Below are positions 1 through 5,236 of a stretch of DNA of 5,259 nucleotides, piece after piece. The position numbers and the translations under genes were made by a program. Position 1 is the first letter of the stretch. Each line of letters starts with the position of its first letter. The notes beneath the pieces are model-generated. The model saw only the letters and a program-made list of their open reading frames with translations, had not been told where the DNA came from and searched no databases. Source of the stretch: Chloroflexota bacterium. GTDB lineage: Bacteria > Chloroflexota > Anaerolineae > Thermoflexales > Thermoflexaceae. Location: assembly GCA_030550075.1 (NCBI GenBank), contig JAUQQB010000231.1, forward strand, positions 1 through 5,259. Direction: 5' to 3'.

Positions 1-58
1 GGGCCATTCCGTCCCACCTTTAGAGCTTTCAACAGCGTAACTCCTATTCCAATCCCCG

Positions 59-64
59 AAGGAG
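59..64 (+). promoter_or_regulatory. Ribosome binding site of plsY
   Basis: AAGGAG lies 10 nt before the ATG at 75 and is the best anti-16S match in the first 74 bases. I could not identify a convincing promoter in those bases, so transcription may start outside the window. Confidence 0.55.
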
Positions 65-74
65 CCGGGTTCTG

Positions 75-713
75 ATGGAACGAGGGATTGCATTGCTCCT
101 TGGCGCCTACCTGCTGGGATCGTTCCCCACTGGGTGGATCGTCGTTCGGCTGCTCACGGGCCAGGATGTGCGGAGAGTGGGCAGTGGGCGGACAGGGGGG
201 ACGAATGCGATGCGGGCAGGAGGACTTCCGGCCGGCCTGCTGACCGGCCTGGGAGACCTGCTGAAGGGAGCGCTGGCGATCCTGCTGGCGCGCGCGCTGT
301 TTCCTGACCAGCCGATCGCGGAAGTCATCGCGGGATGGCTGGCCGTGGCCGGCCATAACTGGTCGGTCTGGATGGGATTCCGGGGCGGGGCTGGCACAGC
401 GCCTAACGTCGGGGCGGCTCTCGCCCTCTGGCCTCCTTCCGCCGTCGTGCTGTTGTCGATGATTCCCTTGGCTGCCGCCCTGACCGGCTACGCCTCTCTC
501 ACTTCGATGGTTCTGGCCCTCGTCATCCCGCTGGTCTTTGCGGTGCGCGCGGTTTTCTTCCATGGGCCATGGGTGGAGGTCCTATACGGGCTGGGCACCC
601 TGGGGATGGTTGCCTGGGCTCTGCGCCCGAATTTCCGGCGTCTCCGGGAGGGCACTGAGCCTCGCCTACGCATCTCGATGCGGCCGACGCATTCCATGAG
701 GATTCCCCAGTAA
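75..713 (+). CDS. plsY: PlsY-type acyl-phosphate:glycerol-3-phosphate acyltransferase (divergent motif 2)
   Basis: This is an integral membrane protein of 212 residues. PlsY enzymes transfer an acyl group from acyl-phosphate to glycerol-3-phosphate, the first acylation step of phospholipid synthesis. The sequence is almost wholly hydrophobic, with about five to seven membrane segments. Family signatures are visible in order: SFPTG (16-20), D31/R33 followed by GSGRTGGTN (36-44), D61-x-x-KG, GH (93-94) followed by FRGGAGTAP (102-110), YASLTS (139-144), and a C-terminal N-x-RRL-x-x-GTE (186-195). Two positions depart from the usual form: GSGN reads GSGR, and GGKGVAT reads GGAGTAP, losing the lysine. 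About 17 extra residues follow the GTE motif. An AAGGAG at 59-64 supports the ATG at 75, at 10 nt spacing. Membership of the family is secure. Whether it is the main housekeeping enzyme or a specialised paralogue is open. Confidence 0.85.
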   Translation: MERGIALLLGAYLLGSFPTGWIVVRLLTGQDVRRVGSGRTGGTNAMRAGGLPAGLLTGLGDLLKGALAILLARALFPDQPIAEVIAGWLAVAGHNWSVWMGFRGGAGTAPNVGAALALWPPSAVVLLSMIPLAAALTGYASLTSMVLALVIPLVFAVRAVFFHGPWVEVLYGLGTLGMVAWALRPNFRRLREGTEPRLRISMRPTHSMRIPQ

Positions 714-721
714 GCCGGGAT

Positions 722-730
722 GGGAGGAGG
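722..730 (+). promoter_or_regulatory. Strong ribosome binding site for the unknown gene at 740
   Basis: GGGAGGAGG ends 9 nt before the ATG at 740 and lies in the short gap after the plsY stop. It fixes the start and shows that the second gene is translated independently within the same transcript. Confidence 0.75.
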
Positions 731-739
731 ATTCCTGCG

Positions 740-1405
740 ATGCCTCCGCCGAGCTGGGAAACCCTGGAGGGCCTCTCCATCGGAGCTTATCGGATTCGAG
801 CCTGTGAGGAAGGATCCTCCGGAACAGCCGGACAACGTTATCTGGCTTTTTACCTGGAGCGGGAAGGGATCCGATCCGATCAACCGATCCTGCGGGGCCT
901 TTATGCGGAGCCTCGCTCCCGGCCGATTCCAGGATGGCTGGATGGCTTCTTTCGGAACCCGATCTCCTTCCAGGGAGAGCGGGTCGAACTTAACGAATCC
1001 GACCTGCGAGCATTCTTCCAGGCAGTTGGCCGCCTCATCCCGCCGGGAGGATGGCTGGCCCTGGCCTATGAAACCTTCGGCGAGACCCAGGCGGTTCATC
1101 AGGAAACCGACCAGGCGCTTCGGCTGGGAATCCCCCCAATCCTGACGCCGCTGGGGATGTGCCTTTTCTATGCCCGCTGTGCCTTTCCGATCCGGGACTG
1201 GTCCATCGCGGAGGGGTGGCGGGAGGGACCCCGCAAGCTTCAGGGGTTTAAACCCCGGGAGGAAGCGCATTATCGGCGACGGGTGGAGGAGTTACGGAAG
1301 GAGATCCAGGATTTCCTGCGCCGCACGAAAGAATCGACCCGGCCAGAGTTCGTGCGCGCCCGGCGTCGCGCAGAGCAACTGCTCGCGGTATGGGCTTCCC
1401 CCTGA
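740..1405 (+). CDS. Conserved-looking protein of unknown function (possible DUF1122 member)
   Basis: This encodes a soluble protein of 221 residues with no signal peptide or membrane segment. The most distinctive block is residues 130-171: GIPP-x-x-TPLG, LF-x-A, RDW-x-I-x-EG, then EGPRKLQGFKP. From memory this resembles the DUF1122 family, known mainly from archaea and some Chloroflexota. I cannot confirm that without a profile search. Residues 99-111 (LIPPGGWLALAYE) look like the strand after the cofactor region in methyltransferase-like folds, but no glycine-rich SAM motif is obvious. From about residue 172 to 218 the chain is a highly basic helix rich in R, E and K, which could be a coiled coil or a nucleic-acid or membrane-surface contact. 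The gene follows plsY by 26 bp with its own strong ribosome binding site, so they are probably cotranscribed. No function is assigned. Confidence 0.8.
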   Translation: MPPPSWETLEGLSIGAYRIRACEEGSSGTAGQRYLAFYLEREGIRSDQPILRGLYAEPRSRPIPGWLDGFFRNPISFQGERVELNESDLRAFFQAVGRLIPPGGWLALAYETFGETQAVHQETDQALRLGIPPILTPLGMCLFYARCAFPIRDWSIAEGWREGPRKLQGFKPREEAHYRRRVEELRKEIQDFLRRTKESTRPEFVRARRRAEQLLAVWASP

Positions 1406-1433
1406 GTAGGACAACTGCTTGCAGTTGTCCTAC
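1406..1433. terminator. Bidirectional hairpin between convergent genes
   Basis: A perfect 13-bp inverted repeat occupies 1406-1418 and 1421-1433 (GTAGGACAACTGC and its complement) around TT. Read as RNA it folds as a 12-bp stem closed by a G-CUUG-C tetraloop, a known extra-stable loop. It starts directly after the TGA of the gene ending at 1405 and contains the TAG of the minus-strand gene (1430-1432). That position fits a terminator shared by both genes. No T-run follows on either strand, so it is not a textbook intrinsic terminator; it may act with Rho or protect 3' ends. Confidence 0.65.
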
Positions 1434-2866
1434 GGTGTTCCCAGGAAAAACTGAGCGGTCATCCGCGACATGTCCCGCATCATGCGCACGGCTTCTTCCC
1501 ACTCCATCAACAGGGGGCGATGCAGAAAGACCACCAGCACATAATCAGACTGGCCGGCCATGATGATCCCCGCGTCCGTTCGCGTTTCGTTGGTCCATCC
1601 CGGGCGGCGGGCGAAGGCGATGCCTGGAGGAAGGCCCGCAGCCAGGAGGGTCGGTTGTCCCTGGGAATCCACCAGGCGGTTCTGAGCCATCGCTTCCAGG
1701 ATAAACTGGCACTCGGCTGGCTCGATAGCCCCCTCGGAGGCCAGCGGCAGGGGGCCGCCGTTGCGCGCGCACTGGTAAAGCATCTCCAGGAGCACCCCCA
1801 CGTCCTCCGGCGTGGTCTGTTGCTGTGGATCCGGATTGGTGGGGAGATCCGGCCGGCTATTTGCCGGAGTGACGACGGCTGGTGGGGCGCCCGGTTGATC
1901 GAAGGGCCATGCGATAAAGGAATTCACCAGGCCCAGTTCTCGCAGGAACGCGGTGACTTGTTCCGTTCCTTTCGCCGGGTCGCCCTCGCCCAGATCCGCA
2001 ATGAGCTCCTGGAGAGCAGATAGAGCGGCTTCATTGGTCAGCATCTGGAACACCTGAGCGCGGCGGGCTTCGTCATGCGCCAGATCCCGGCTTCGGGCAA
2101 CGGCCAGGGCCACGGGCAGGCGCATCGCCCCGACGCCGGAGAACGCCAGATCTCCGTTCCGCATCCAGGTTTGCCCACTCCGCAGATCCTTCACGAGGAT
2201 CCCAGCTGTCCCATCAAAGGATTGCAGATAAGCCTCGAAGAACTGCCCCAATGCCGTTAGGGAAAGGGCAGGCGCGGGCTTTTCGTCCACCACCAGCATC
2301 ACCTCGCGGGTTGCCTGGGCCAACGCAGTCTGAAGCCGTTCGGCGGAGAGGCTAATGTTCAGCACATGGCCCGGCCGTCCCGGGAGGAACGTGAAGCGCT
2401 CCAGATCCGGCTGAGGCTCCACTGGCGGCTCGTCATACCGGCGGGCGACCTCCAGCAGCCAGAGGCGGATCTTCTCCGGAGAGGCCTGGATGGAGACCGG
2501 GAGATCGCGCGGGGGCGGTGGCTGGCGGAACAGGAACTGCAGGAAGGCCACTGGGCGCTGGCGCTCCGTCAGGGCCTCCCTCAGGAGCTCCCGGCTGGTC
2601 TCCCGATCCAGTTGCACTTCCAGATCCGCCGGATCCAGCATCAGGATCTGATCGCGATAGTGAACCTGAAGGGGGGTCTTCAAGGCCTGCTCCACGGCGT
2701 CCAGGGCTTCTTCCAGGGAACGGCCACCCACGGCCAGCCCCGCCACCGTCCAGGTGCGCGGGATTCGCTGAAGCTCCTGCTGAAAGAGAGCGAACTGCCA
2801 GACCAGAAACCCCACCAGCAGTCCTCCAATCCCCCACGCCATCCATCGGTTCAGGGAACGAAGCAT
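1430..2866 (-). CDS. Membrane-anchored protein with PG-binding-like region and degenerate beta-lactamase-like domain
   Basis: This encodes 478 residues from the chosen ATG. An N-terminal signal anchor (about 11-29) should place the rest outside the membrane. Residues about 38-195 resemble the peptidoglycan-binding-like repeats found with VanW or L,D-transpeptidase domains (VAGLAVGGRSLEEAL, then a second unit with FLPGRPGHVLNISLS). Residues about 218-475 match the class A beta-lactamase/serine-hydrolase fold (beta-lactamase2 type), including a conserved TPEDVGVLLEMLY helix and DAGII strand. The catalytic motifs are replaced: SxxK reads GAMR (246-249), SDN reads LTN (276-278), and KTG reads RPG (421-423). 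I infer a non-enzymatic cell-wall-binding or sensing role. Active-site serine hydrolysis is unlikely. An ATG 51 bp upstream (2917) is in frame, but AGGAGGT at 2874-2880, 7 nt from 2866, decides the start. Confidence 0.8.
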   Translation of the reverse strand: MLRSLNRWMAWGIGGLLVGFLVWQFALFQQELQRIPRTWTVAGLAVGGRSLEEALDAVEQALKTPLQVHYRDQILMLDPADLEVQLDRETSRELLREALTERQRPVAFLQFLFRQPPPPRDLPVSIQASPEKIRLWLLEVARRYDEPPVEPQPDLERFTFLPGRPGHVLNISLSAERLQTALAQATREVMLVVDEKPAPALSLTALGQFFEAYLQSFDGTAGILVKDLRSGQTWMRNGDLAFSGVGAMRLPVALAVARSRDLAHDEARRAQVFQMLTNEAALSALQELIADLGEGDPAKGTEQVTAFLRELGLVNSFIAWPFDQPGAPPAVVTPANSRPDLPTNPDPQQQTTPEDVGVLLEMLYQCARNGGPLPLASEGAIEPAECQFILEAMAQNRLVDSQGQPTLLAAGLPPGIAFARRPGWTNETRTDAGIIMAGQSDYVLVVFLHRPLLMEWEEAVRMMRDMSRMTAQFFLGTP

Positions 2867-2873
2867 CGATGGG

Positions 2874-2880
2874 ACCTCCT
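2874..2880 (-). promoter_or_regulatory. Ribosome binding site fixing the start at 2866
   Basis: AGGAGGT on the minus strand lies 7 nt before the ATG at 2866-2864. With this start the protein opens directly into its positively charged segment and membrane anchor. The upstream in-frame ATG at 2917 would add 17 residues, place this site inside the coding region, and put the start codon inside the leader stem-loop. Confidence 0.75.
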
Positions 2881-2899
2881 GAAGGGTGCGAAGTGCAAA

Positions 2900-2935
2900 G
2901 GGGGCGCAGATCCTCAACCTCCCGGGTGCGCCCCC
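2900..2935 (-). promoter_or_regulatory. Leader stem-loop of the minus-strand membrane protein gene
   Basis: A perfect 9-bp inverted repeat (GGGGGCGCA with TGCGCCCCC) occupies 2927-2935 and 2900-2908, with an 18-nt loop. It lies between the likely promoter and the ribosome binding site, so it would form in the untranslated leader. On the minus strand only TTT follows. It could shape mRNA stability or act as a weak attenuator; the structure is seen, the role is inferred. Confidence 0.4.
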
Positions 2936-2973
2936 AAATCCTGCCCGCCCGGCTTCCCCCGGGCTCTTCCCCC

Positions 2974-2979
2974 ATTATA
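2974..2979 (-). promoter_or_regulatory. Probable -10 box (TATAAT) for the minus-strand gene
   Basis: The minus strand reads a perfect TATAAT here, in an otherwise GC-rich stretch, about 108 bp before the ATG at 2866. The hexamer 17 bp upstream (TCCGAT) is a poor -35 match, so the promoter may need an activator or use another sigma factor. A start near 2967 would give a leader of about 100 nt, with a 6-bp inverted repeat (2947-2952 with 2959-2964) near its 5' end. Confidence 0.45.
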
Positions 2980-3160
2980 TCCAACGCGCTGGGCGGATCG
3001 GACCTTTGCATCACTCCGGCCGGAAAGCCCCCTTTTCCTTTCTTGCCTACTGAACAGCGGAGGAGGAAGTTCGTAGCGGGGTGGCGTGCTGGGCCAGCGG
3101 ATGTCCCTCCTCACCGCGCCGCCAGGGAAGGTGGGGAGCGGGCTTGGGCGCTTCCGTTTC

Positions 3161-3190
3161 TTGACAGGGGAGGAGGATAAGTGGTAAACT
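3161..3190 (+). promoter_or_regulatory. Sigma-70-type promoter for the dioxygenase genes
   Basis: A perfect TTGACA (3161-3166) is followed after 18 bp by TAAACT (3185-3190), a 4 of 6 match to TATAAT. Transcription would start near 3197, leaving a leader of about 40 nt before the ATG at 3238. A second -10-like hexamer, TATACT at 3222-3227, lacks a good -35 at 17 bp and is too close to the ATG to leave a normal leader. Confidence 0.5.
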
Positions 3191-3203
3191 CCCCTTTAGA
3201 ATT

Positions 3204-3223
3204 TAAACTTAACTTCAGGTTTA
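3204..3223 (+). promoter_or_regulatory. Candidate operator dyad upstream of the dioxygenases
   Basis: An imperfect 20-bp dyad with 7 of 10 pairs matched runs from TAAAC at the left end to GTTTA at the right end. It lies just downstream of the expected transcription start, within an AT-rich block (about 3184-3228) that stands out from its GC-rich surroundings. TAAACT also occurs at 3185-3190. Quinone- and catechol-responsive repressors of the MarR and DUF24 types control related genes in Bacillus, so a repressor site is plausible. The regulator is unknown. Confidence 0.35.
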
Positions 3224-3228
3224 TACTT

Positions 3229-3232
3229 GGAG
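3229..3232 (+). promoter_or_regulatory. Ribosome binding site supporting the ATG at 3238
   Basis: GGAG lies 5 nt before the ATG at 3238. A competing AGGAGG at 3171-3176, 4 nt before an in-frame GTG at 3181, would add 19 residues. That longer start overlaps the predicted promoter, and its extra residues do not resemble the family's N terminus, which normally begins shortly before the HH-V-T-A-I motif. Confidence 0.55.
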
Positions 3233-3237
3233 CCACT

Positions 3238-4191
3238 ATGAGCAACATGCCGGAGATCCTGGGGTTGCATCACGTGACCGCCATTGGGGGCGATCCGCAG
3301 GGGAGTGTGGGGTTTTACCGGGAGGTCCTGGGATTGCGTCTGGTCAAGCGCACCGTGAACTTCGACGATCCGGGGACCTATCACCTGTATTACGGGGATG
3401 CCCTGGGGCGACCGGGGACCTTGCTGACGTTCTTCCCCTGGCCAGGGGCGCGCCTGGGGCGGGTGGGAACCGGTCAGGTCGCTGGGACCGCCCTCACGAT
3501 TCCAGAAGTCGCCATCGGTTACTGGCAGGAGCGGCTGCGGGCTTATGGGGTGGCGCTGCAACCTATTACCCCTCGTTTTGAGGAAGAGGAGGTGGTTCTG
3601 CGGTTCCAGGATCCCGATGGACTGTGGGTGGAGCTGGTAGCACATCCACAGGCGGAGGCACGACCAGGATGGCCGGAGGGACCGGTTCCCCCGGAGTATG
3701 GGATCCGGGGCCTTCACGCAGTGATGATGCTGGAGGCCGTCGCTGAGCCTACCCTTTGCTTCCTGATCGAAGGAATGGGGTTCCGCCGGGTGCGGGAGGA
3801 AGGCGCTCGAATTCGCCTGGCGGTCGGGCCGGGCGGGCCGGGGGCCTGGGTGGATCTCCGGGTAGATCCCCACGCGTCCCGCGGCCGCGTGGCGGTGGGG
3901 ACGGTGCATCACGTAGCCTGGCGGGTGCGGAACGACGCGGAGCAGGGAGCCTGGCGGACGCATCTGCAGGCGCTGGGCCTTTATGTGACGCCAGTGATGG
4001 ACCGGAAGTATTTCCGTTCCATTTACTTCCGCGAACCTGGTGGCGTGCTGTTTGAGATCGCCACAGATTCGCCGGGATTCAGCGTCGATGAGGCGCTGGA
4101 GCGCCTGGGGACCGGGTTGATGTTGCCGGCCTGGCTGGAGCCCATGCAGGAGGAGATCGAGCGGGCGTTACCGCCCCTGACAGTTCCATAG
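3238..4191 (+). CDS. PcpA/LinE/MhqO-like ring-cleaving dioxygenase (VOC superfamily)
   Basis: This encodes a cytoplasmic protein of 317 residues, the usual length for the PcpA, LinE and MhqA/MhqO group of Fe(II) extradiol dioxygenases. That group opens hydroquinone-type rings using O2. Two VOC halves are visible, about 6-137 and 155-277. The N terminus carries LHHVTAIGGDPQ (10-21) and VNFDDPGTYHLYYGD (40-54), both typical of the group. Aligning by eye with the published PcpA active site, the iron ligands map to H12, H225 and E273, with second-sphere H11, T14, R256 and Y263 also kept, so the enzyme should be active. The native substrate (hydroquinone, chlorinated or methylated hydroquinone) cannot be read from sequence. 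It is followed at 119 bp by a CatE-like gene, and both probably respond to aromatic or quinone stress. The start is ATG 3238; an in-frame GTG at 3181 is the alternative. Confidence 0.85.
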   Translation: MSNMPEILGLHHVTAIGGDPQGSVGFYREVLGLRLVKRTVNFDDPGTYHLYYGDALGRPGTLLTFFPWPGARLGRVGTGQVAGTALTIPEVAIGYWQERLRAYGVALQPITPRFEEEEVVLRFQDPDGLWVELVAHPQAEARPGWPEGPVPPEYGIRGLHAVMMLEAVAEPTLCFLIEGMGFRRVREEGARIRLAVGPGGPGAWVDLRVDPHASRGRVAVGTVHHVAWRVRNDAEQGAWRTHLQALGLYVTPVMDRKYFRSIYFREPGGVLFEIATDSPGFSVDEALERLGTGLMLPAWLEPMQEEIERALPPLTVP

Positions 4192-4251
4192 GGCGACGGT
4201 CCGCGAATGAGGCACGAATACCCGAATGGGCGGATCTCCTTCGCGAGCGAT

Positions 4252-4272
4252 GCCTTCGCCCGCGGCGAAGGC
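4252..4272 (+). terminator. Strong hairpin between the two dioxygenase genes
   Basis: A perfect 9-bp inverted repeat, GCCTTCGCC with GGCGAAGGC, surrounds a 3-nt loop (CGC). A broken T-rich stretch (TTCTTTT, 4287-4293) follows only after 14 nt, so classical intrinsic termination is doubtful. It could partly terminate, stabilise the upstream message, or set the ratio of the two enzymes. Confidence 0.4.
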
Positions 4273-4296
4273 CCGGAGTCTATGGATTCTTTTCCT

Positions 4297-4300
4297 GGAG
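4297..4300 (+). promoter_or_regulatory. Ribosome binding site of the CatE-like gene
   Basis: GGAG sits 10 nt before the ATG at 4311. It is a modest site, weaker than those of most other genes in the window. The encoded N terminus (EDTHIGY-like QDTHIGY) matches the start of Bacillus CatE, which supports the ATG. Confidence 0.5.
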
Positions 4301-4310
4301 ATTTGATTCC

Positions 4311-5195
4311 ATGAGCGAGCAACTGCCGCAGGACACTCACATTGGATATGCCCATCTGCAGGTTCGCGATCTGGGGCGTTCCCTGGCGTTTTACCGCGAT
4401 CTTCTGGGGTTCCGGGAGATCGGGCGCGAGGGATCCACGATGCTGCTTTCGGCTACTGGATCGCCGCCTCCGGTGCTTGTGCTGGCCGAGCGTCGGGGGG
4501 CACGGCCCAAGCCGCCTCGGACCACCGGGCTCTATCACGTGGCCATTCGGTTGCCCACCCGGCGCGATCTGGCCCGGGTGTTCCGGCGGCTGCTGGAGCA
4601 CGAGTGGCCTTTTCAGGGCTTCTCAGATCATGGCGTGAGCGAAGCGCTCTATCTGCCGGATCCGGATGGAAACGGCCTGGAGCTTTACCGGGATCGTCCG
4701 CGGGCGCAGTGGCCCTGGCGGCAGGGGCGTCTGGCGATGGTCACGAACCCCCTCGATGTAGAGGATCTGCTCCGTGAAGCGACCCCCGAGCCCTGGGATG
4801 GGCTTCCCGCGGAGACCGACATTGGTCACATCCATCTGCATGTCGCGGATCTGGAGGAAGCGGAGGCGTTCTACAGCGGGATCCTGGGGCTGGCGGTAAC
4901 CCAGCGGGATTATCCGGGGGCCCGCTTCTTCGCGGCGGGCGGCTATCACCACCACGTGGGAACCAATACGTGGGCGGGGCGGGGGGCGCCGCCGCCCCCA
5001 CCGGATACGGTGGGCCTTTGGGCGTTCACCCTGGTGGTCCCGGATGAGGCGGCCTGGGCGGGGATTCGGGAGCGGGCGCAGGTGGCCGGCCTGCCCGTTC
5101 GGGAAAGCGCCGGGGTGCTCTTCCTGGAGGATCCCTCTGCCAACCGCCTGTGGGTGACGCTGGAGCATCGGTTCGTTCCTGAGGAACTGGATTGA
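4311..5195 (+). CDS. catE: CatE-like catechol 2,3-dioxygenase (VOC superfamily)
   Basis: This encodes a cytoplasmic protein of 294 residues closely resembling Bacillus subtilis CatE (about 285 residues), an extradiol dioxygenase that cleaves catechol next to its hydroxyl pair to give 2-hydroxymuconic semialdehyde. Matching landmarks are DTHIGYAHL (8-16), GLYHVAI (73-79), SEALYLPDPDGNGLELY (110-126), IGHIHLHVADL (171-181) and GGYHHHVGTNTWAGR (210-224). The first VOC half (about 10-128) offers a full H15, H76, E124 metal triad. The second half (about 170-285) keeps H175 but has F and V at the other two positions, as in CatE itself, although the conserved Y-H-H-H (212-215) suggests it lines the active site. 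It lies downstream of the hydroquinone-type dioxygenase and probably shares its transcript. Substrate preference between catechol and substituted catechols cannot be told. Confidence 0.85.
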   Translation: MSEQLPQDTHIGYAHLQVRDLGRSLAFYRDLLGFREIGREGSTMLLSATGSPPPVLVLAERRGARPKPPRTTGLYHVAIRLPTRRDLARVFRRLLEHEWPFQGFSDHGVSEALYLPDPDGNGLELYRDRPRAQWPWRQGRLAMVTNPLDVEDLLREATPEPWDGLPAETDIGHIHLHVADLEEAEAFYSGILGLAVTQRDYPGARFFAAGGYHHHVGTNTWAGRGAPPPPPDTVGLWAFTLVVPDEAAWAGIRERAQVAGLPVRESAGVLFLEDPSANRLWVTLEHRFVPEELD

Positions 5196-5236
5196 GGGCT
5201 TTCGGTTAGTGCTCCCTCCAGATTTGATTTTTGGTT
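5194..5236 (+). terminator. Possible weak terminator after the CatE-like gene
   Basis: A short stem, GAGGG (5194-5198) with CCCTC (5214-5218), overlaps the stop codon and is followed by a T-rich stretch broken by G residues (5222-5236). Five base pairs with a 15-nt loop are weak. The window ends soon after, so a better terminator could lie beyond. Confidence 0.3.

Larger units (their letters stand above)
2867..3237. other. Divergent intergenic control region
   Basis: These 371 bp separate the minus-strand membrane protein gene from the plus-strand dioxygenase genes. The left part holds the minus-gene leader, its stem-loop and a TATAAT box. The right part holds a TTGACA promoter and an AT-rich block. 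Between them, about 3000-3155, I see no convincing gene. A 9-bp imperfect stem with one G-U pair (3107-3115 with 3130-3138, 14-nt loop) is present but of unclear meaning. Open frames crossing the region look like by-products of high GC content. Confidence 0.6.
4192..4310 (+). other. Intergenic spacer with CGAAT repeats and alternative pairings
   Basis: CGAAT occurs three times (4204-4208, 4215-4219, 4223-4227). CCTTCGC occurs twice (4238-4244 and 4253-4259), and either copy can pair with the single GCGAAGG at 4265-4271. No clear promoter is seen, so the downstream gene probably depends on readthrough from 3238-4191. Confidence 0.45.

Noticed and set aside
1..74. Promoter for plsY in the first 74 bases
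   Set aside because: No pair of hexamers with suitable spacing is convincing; the region may be the end of a longer upstream unit.
488..1270. Long minus-strand open frame (260 codons) opposite plsY and the unknown gene
   Set aside because: It overlaps two well-supported plus-strand genes, lacks recognisable motifs, and its composition is that of a GC-rich shadow frame.
3107..3138. Imperfect stem CTCCTCACC with GGTGGGGAG as a terminator or small RNA
   Set aside because: It has a wobble pair, a 14-nt loop and no T-run on either strand, and there is no upstream gene on the plus strand to terminate. Chance is likely in GC-rich DNA.
2366..3180. Plus-strand open frames running through the 5' half of the minus-strand gene and into the intergenic region
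   Set aside because: They are proline/arginine/glycine-rich shadows with no family motif and end in the promoter area of the dioxygenase gene.
3222..3227. TATACT as the main -10 box of the dioxygenase promoter
   Set aside because: No acceptable -35 lies 16-18 bp upstream, and a start at about 3234 would remove the ribosome binding site from the mRNA. It is kept only as a secondary possibility.
3196..3963. Minus-strand open frame of 255 codons opposite the first dioxygenase
   Set aside because: The plus strand carries clear VOC metal-ligand motifs throughout; the reverse frame is low-complexity and without family features.
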